Assembly (NCBI GenBank): GCA_025175895.1
Contig: CM045989.1
Span: forward strand, 132,817,272 to 132,881,271
DNA: 64,000 bases
Direction of reading: 5' to 3'
Source: Wurfbainia villosa
Taxonomy: Eukaryota > Streptophyta > Magnoliopsida > Zingiberales > Zingiberaceae
Within the stretch, counting starts at the first letter, position 1; every line of letters begins with the position of its first letter. Position numbers and translations under genes: made by a program. Below are positions 62,521-64,000 of the stretch, one piece after another. The notes below the pieces were generated by a model. That model was not told the DNA's origin. It ran no database searches and saw only the letters and a list, made by a program, of their open reading frames with translations.

Positions 62521-64000
62521 TGTCACGCCCCGAGAGTATGCCGTGCCGAAAAGCAAACGGACGGCATCTCCCCTGTACGTGGCAACATATCGGGTTAATA
62601 CAAGGCCTGTAGGCCCACAACAATAATATGATATACGCAGATATCATCATATCAAACATAATAAACACAGCGGAAACAATACAAACAGATCAACAAGATA
62701 CCATGACCCAACTGTGCACTCCGGAGTGACTTGACACAACAAGAAACATAATAGAAGCAACAGCGAAAGCCAAATACATACAATACATCCGTATATCACA
62801 GATACGGAAACAATACAGGTTAAAACCACAAAACGACAATCCATAGTAATACAACAATACGGAAAACAGGTCCATTCGTCCGGTGTGAGATGGGATCATT
62901 AGCGAGCTCGACGTCCAAGAAATCTTCTACATTATCAGGCGTGAAAACCTGTGGTCAGGGTGGTGAGTATAAACTCAGGGGTAATATATAGAAAGTGCAT
63001 GAACAACATATAAGGATAGATCTACAAGTATACATGTGAAGATCTACAGGTATACAGCATGAGTCCAATAGACATACAGTCCTAAGCATAGTAATCAGTA
63101 ATTACAGATATGTCCTACTCATAGCATAAACTGAACTGATCAACTGACGTAAAGTAATGTACGTGCTGCGTACTTCCTCCATATGATAGATCATCCTGAA
63201 CAGGTATACTATAACATAACCATATAACGTACCAGGTCAAACCCATACCTGACCAATACTCAGACATATAAACAGTATATGATCACCTGTATAATAACCC
63301 GGTCCGTACCACCCAATGACATGATGCTAATCAAATGCATATAACAGTCTGAATCAACGCATGTATCATGCTCAACCCATAGCAGTAAATAAAATGCAAA
63401 TGGCATGTATCATGATGTACAAGCATATATATCATAGCTCAATCAAATGCAGCATCTCACAGGCATATGTAAAACATATATCAAATACATGCATACATAT
63501 ATATCAGCAATGCATATGCATGGTCACTGTCTGCGGACCCGTCCAACCACGACCCCAGAGTGGCCAGGGTGGCACGACAAATGACAACTAGCCCGACTCC
63601 AGCTGCCACCACTCTCGAGTGGCCGAGTTGGGTAGTATGGTGAGTAGTGTATAAGCGTAAAAGCTAACTACTCCTAGGGGCCTCTGCGAAGCCACGCCTG
63701 TCCCTACCCATGAGTAGACAAGCGCCGCACAGACAAAGACCTCACACAACCACCGCCTATAGTGGGCGAGTGCTACACACCACTGCACGCGGTGGCGGTG
63801 CGCATCTCCGGCTACCACCATCCATAGTGGTAGAGCGGCACATCCAATGCTCGCCTCAACCCTGCTACCACTACCCCGAGTGGCCGGGGAGGCAGGATGA
63901 CTGACGACTTGTCTCAATCCACAAGGGAGACCCAGTCAACAGCATGCATGCAATGTGATGATGCATAGCTCCATACATGTATCCTCGCGACACTCCCCAT
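62521..64000 (-). repeat. Right LTR of gypsy D (runs out of the window)
   Basis: It begins TGTCACGCCCCGAGAG and matches 55283 onward. The first 350 bp are almost identical to the left LTR, then the two differ by many small CAG/CTG-linked changes. The right target copy is outside the window; left of the element the five bases are CCTTT. Confidence 0.87.

Overview
The window is repeat-rich nuclear DNA of a flowering plant. The evidence is long-LTR Ty3/gypsy elements of chromovirus type, Ty1/copia (Sirevirus-like) gag-only elements, a decayed hAT transposon, initiator-Met tRNA primer binding sites, and one spliced plant-type CASP-like membrane protein gene. The species cannot be read from the sequence; a monocot is possible but unproven. 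No bacterial operon, rRNA, tRNA gene or CRISPR array was found.

Layout. (1) 1-6852: a decayed + strand Ty3/gypsy element, with the end of its 5' LTR, a gag-pol remnant with the integrase/chromodomain end well preserved, a PPT and a 2.7-kb 3' LTR. (2) 6456-28107: a ~10.8-kb tandem duplication (copy A 6456-17337, copy B 17338-28107). Each unit holds the tail of the first element's LTR, the 3' part of an hAT transposase pseudogene, the start of a copia LTR and a minus-strand gypsy element. (3) 17737-49430: copy B runs into a nested stack. A minus-strand copia-type element (18566-48357) interrupts the hAT gene. Its left LTR is interrupted by gypsy B (19093-37486, TSD CACCT), whose right LTR is interrupted by gypsy C (28561-35312, TSD TCTAT). 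The copia internal region is interrupted by a + strand gag-only LTR element (38792-45191, TSD CTTCT). The hAT gene resumes at 48358 and its BED-finger end lies near 49400. (4) 49430-51027: AT-rich spacer with degenerate repeats. (5) 51028-53850: the only host gene recognised, a three-exon CASP-like (CASPL4-type) four-helix membrane protein. (6) 55283-64000: another minus-strand gypsy element (D), with a full left LTR, degraded internal region and the start of its right LTR.

How the parts relate. All gypsy elements here are pol-dead. The two copia-type elements carry gag and no pol, so if they moved after losing pol they depended on polymerase from a related element. One of them has an intact 529-codon gag with two CCHC zinc knuckles. 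The order of events can be read directly: hAT, then copia into hAT, then gypsy into the copia LTR, then the tandem duplication. Gypsy C came after gypsy B, and the gag-only element came after the copia.

A recurring difference between near-identical copies (CTG in one, TCG in the other; CAG versus CGA) is better explained by a sequencing or polishing artefact at CHG sites than by mutation, and it affects how divergence between copies should be read.
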